Of a stretch of 7,108 bases of DNA, positions 5,590-7,108 are shown one piece after another. Source of the DNA: JAKFWF01 sp031401535 (GTDB lineage: Bacteria; Pseudomonadota; Alphaproteobacteria; Rhizobiales; Hyphomicrobiaceae); the NCBI GenBank assembly GCA_031401535.1, contig JANNRP010000057.1, forward strand, positions 1-7,108, written 5' to 3'. The notes under the pieces are model-generated. The model was not told the DNA's origin and did no database searches. It worked only from the letters and a program-made list of their open reading frames with translations. A program made the translations under genes and the position numbers. The first letter of the stretch is position 1; the number at the start of each line of letters is the position of its first letter.

Positions 5590-6432
5590 ATGGCCTTGAG
5601 ATCACTGCTCGTTCCCATCCACAAAGACGGCATGGCAACCGCGGTTATGGAAACCGCCGTCACCTTTGCCCGGCGCTACGAAAGCTACATCGAAGGCATT
5701 GCACTGGACCTCACTCCGCCCGAGTTCCTGCCCTACGACCTGCACGGGGCCGCATGGGCGCCGGCAAACAGCAACATCACCGCGCGCGACGCGCAGGCGA
5801 GCCGCCAGATGTTCACGGATTTGATGCGGGCGCAGTCCGTTCCGGTCCTGGTCGGCAAACCGACCGGCGTCACACACGGTTGGTGTGAAACGGACGTCAC
5901 GGATTTCGGCGGCATAGCAGGCTATGCCCGTGTCTTTGACCTCTCGATTTATGGTCGTTGCTCATCGTCCGGTTTTTGTCCGCACCGGCTCGTGCTCGAA
6001 GCGACCCTGTTCGAGAGCGGTCGGCCAATCCTCATCGCACCGCCGACAGCACCAAAGACCATCGGCGACAACATCGTGATTGCGTGGAACTGCAGCACCG
6101 AGTCGGCACGGACGGTCGCCTTCGCAATGCCCCTGCTCGAAAAGGCGAAACGCGTCACTGTACTAACCGTCGAGGGTGGAACCGTGCCGGGGCCCAAAGG
6201 CAGCGATCTCGCCCGGCAGTTACGCGCCAACGGCATTGATGCCGCCGAACGCACCGTACCAGCCGACAGCCGCTCGACAGGGGTGGCGATCCTCGCCGAA
6301 GCGGCACGGCTTGACTGCGATTTGCTGGTCAAGGGCGCTTACACCCAAAGCCGGTTGCGCCAGATGATCTTCGGTGGCGCGACGAGCCACATCCTCGGCG
6401 CCGCCGAGGTACCAGTGTTCATGGCGAACTAA
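5590..6432 (+). CDS. Universal stress protein, UspA family, tandem-domain
   Basis: This cytosolic stress protein is built from two Usp-like halves. UspA proteins bind ATP or act by protein contact and help survival under starvation, oxidative or low-oxygen stress; the exact role here is unknown. The N-terminal half begins with the beta strand SLLVPI (5-10) and ends near ESGRPILIAPP (142-152). The second half starts with NIVIAWNCSTESARTV (161-176) and closes with DLLVKGAYTQSRLRQMIFGG (244-263), TSHIL and PVFMAN. The loop that in ATP-binding Usps reads GxxG...G(S/T) is here GAYT...GGAT, so the second glycine is absent, as in many proteins of this two-domain group. The 280 residues are the usual length. 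The frame also runs upstream to 5491, but that part has no family resemblance. The gene is divergent from the acyl-CoA dehydrogenase. No terminator is evident after the stop. Confidence 0.9.
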   Translation: MALRSLLVPIHKDGMATAVMETAVTFARRYESYIEGIALDLTPPEFLPYDLHGAAWAPANSNITARDAQASRQMFTDLMRAQSVPVLVGKPTGVTHGWCETDVTDFGGIAGYARVFDLSIYGRCSSSGFCPHRLVLEATLFESGRPILIAPPTAPKTIGDNIVIAWNCSTESARTVAFAMPLLEKAKRVTVLTVEGGTVPGPKGSDLARQLRANGIDAAERTVPADSRSTGVAILAEAARLDCDLLVKGAYTQSRLRQMIFGGATSHILGAAEVPVFMAN

Positions 6433-6470
6433 GCGTGGTGGGTACTTGAGGATGACGGCAGAGATCGGCG

Positions 6471-6486
6471 TGCCGCTAGGGCGGCA
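6471..6486. other. Short GC-rich hairpin after the UspA gene
   Basis: TGCCGC and GCGGCA form a perfect 6-bp stem around the loop TAGG, about 40 bases after the UspA stop. No T run follows, so evidence for termination is weak. The rest of the 194-base gap to 6627 shows no gene. Confidence 0.2.
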
Positions 6487-6615
6487 GAGGCTGTATGCCA
6501 GCTTGTCCACCCTTGCATTCCTCGACTGCCCGCCCTGCGCCGTGGCACTAGCCAGAACGCAGCCGATGCGACACGATGCCCGGCAAAATCGCACCATAAC
6601 AAATAGCCATCGTAT

Positions 6616-6620
6616 CGAGG
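6616..6620 (+). promoter_or_regulatory. Ribosome binding site of the Ldh_2 fragment
   Basis: GAGGG lies six bases before the ATG at 6627. It shows that the 5' end of this dehydrogenase gene is preserved with its translation signal and that only the part after codon 44 is lost. Confidence 0.5.
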
Positions 6621-6626
6621 GAACGC

Positions 6627-6800
6627 ATGATCACGATAAGCGCTAGCGCGCTGCAAAGCTTCGTGTCCGATATCTTCGCCAAGGCCGGGTGCTCAACCAC
6701 CCAGAGCAACCGCATCGCCGAGAGTCTTGTCGGTGCCAACCTCACCGGCCACGACAGCCCGCTGATTCGGGCGTTCCTGGCCGAACCTGCCGCGGCATGA
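6627..6800 (+). pseudogene. 5' fragment of a malate/L-lactate dehydrogenase (Ldh_2) gene fused to an unrelated tail
   Basis: Intact Ldh_2 enzymes are NAD(P)-dependent 2-hydroxyacid dehydrogenases of about 330-360 residues. Only their N-terminal helical region is here: MITISASALQSFVSDIFAKA, then RIAESLVGANLTGHDS (29-44). In the family GHDS is followed by HGVIRVPRY, with a conserved His. Here residue 45 onward reads PLIRAFLAEPAAA and stops, giving 57 residues. The alien 13-codon tail may be the 3' end of whatever gene normally precedes argF. The ATG at 6627 has GAGGG six bases upstream, so expression signals survive. The TGA overlaps an ATG as ATGA, the likely argF start. The fragment cannot make an active dehydrogenase. 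Confidence 0.75.
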
Positions 6801-7108
6801 AACCGGGCCCGAGCGTGATGAAACACTATCTGCAATTCAAGGATTTGCGGGCCGAGGAGTACAGCTACCTGTTCGAACGCGCGCACATCATCAAGACGCG
6901 CTTCAAGAACTACGAACGCTACCAGCCGCTGACCGACCGCACGCTGGCCATGATCTTCGAGAAAGCCAGCACGCGCACGCGCGTCAGCTTTGAAGCCGGC
7001 ATGTACCAGATGGGCGGCTCGGTGGTGCACCTGACCACGGGCGACAGCCATCTGGGCCGCGCAGAACCTGCCGAAGACACCGCGCGCGTCATCAGCCGCA
7101 TGGTCGAT
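6797..7108 (+). CDS. argF: Ornithine carbamoyltransferase, N-terminal part (runs off the window)
   Basis: This cytosolic enzyme makes citrulline from ornithine and carbamoyl phosphate in arginine synthesis. The 104 codons present cover the start of the carbamoyl-phosphate domain: HYLQFKDL (10-17), DRTLAMIFEKASTRTRVSFE (47-66) with the phosphate-binding STRTR (58-62), GMYQMGGSVVHLTTGDSHLG (68-87) and the RAEPAEDTARVISRM region (88-102). The frame is open to the last base, so about two thirds of the gene lies beyond the window. The family-like sequence begins at KHYLQF, so either the ATG at 6797 (overlapping the upstream TGA) or the ATG at 6818 could be the start; neither has a strong ribosome binding site. 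The wording of the conserved blocks resembles Comamonadaceae-type ArgF, which points to a betaproteobacterium. That comparison is from memory. Confidence 0.93.
   Translation, partial: MKPGPSVMKHYLQFKDLRAEEYSYLFERAHIIKTRFKNYERYQPLTDRTLAMIFEKASTRTRVSFEAGMYQMGGSVVHLTTGDSHLGRAEPAEDTARVISRMVD

Noticed and set aside
6548..7051. A 167-codon minus-strand open frame
   Set aside because: It is antisense to the Ldh_2 fragment and argF, both of which have clear family motifs.
1..7108. CRISPR array, transposase, integrase or toxin-antitoxin system
   Set aside because: I found no regularly spaced repeats, no recombinase motifs and no paired small genes of those types on either strand.

Overview
The window reads as a stretch of GC-rich proteobacterial chromosome. 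The truncated ornithine carbamoyltransferase at the right edge resembles the Burkholderiales/Comamonadaceae form, judged from remembered sequences only. The other genes (DUF2478, a YHS/HMBD copper ATPase, an ACAD10/11-like dehydrogenase, a YeaE-like reductase, a tandem UspA protein) are common in environmental beta- and alphaproteobacteria, so the taxonomic call is tentative.

Layout, left to right. Positions 83-628 (minus) hold a DUF2478 gene whose last quarter is out of frame; one extra base restores a family-like C-terminus. Positions 719-874 (minus) hold the 3' end of an unidentified gene, followed by a perfect 11-bp hairpin. Positions 920-3100 (minus) encode a copper-exporting P-type ATPase with an open frame but two lesions: the GDGxNDAP segment is absent at an in-frame junction, and the last transmembrane helix is replaced by an unrelated 20-residue tail. 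Positions 3101-3412 have no intact gene; they hold two tiny ORFs joined by an ATGA overlap and a tRNA 3'-half-like sequence on the plus strand. Positions 3413-5439 (minus) hold an intact pair, an aldo/keto reductase directly downstream of an acyl-CoA dehydrogenase, 11 bases apart. Positions 5590-6432 (plus) hold an intact UspA protein divergent from that pair. Positions 6627-6800 hold the first 44 codons of a malate/L-lactate dehydrogenase (Ldh_2) gene joined to an unrelated tail, whose stop overlaps the likely start of argF (6797 to the window end).

How the parts fit. The acyl-CoA dehydrogenase and aldo/keto reductase are probably co-transcribed and could act in lipid or aldehyde metabolism. 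UspA and copper export suggest a stress-related neighbourhood. I do not see a new multi-gene system. The notable pattern is decay and rearrangement: damaged genes (DUF2478, the unidentified 3' fragment, the ATPase, Ldh_2) flank an intact core at 3413-6432, and the Ldh_2/argF boundary looks like a recombination, deletion or assembly junction. No transposase, integrase, CRISPR array or rRNA gene is visible.
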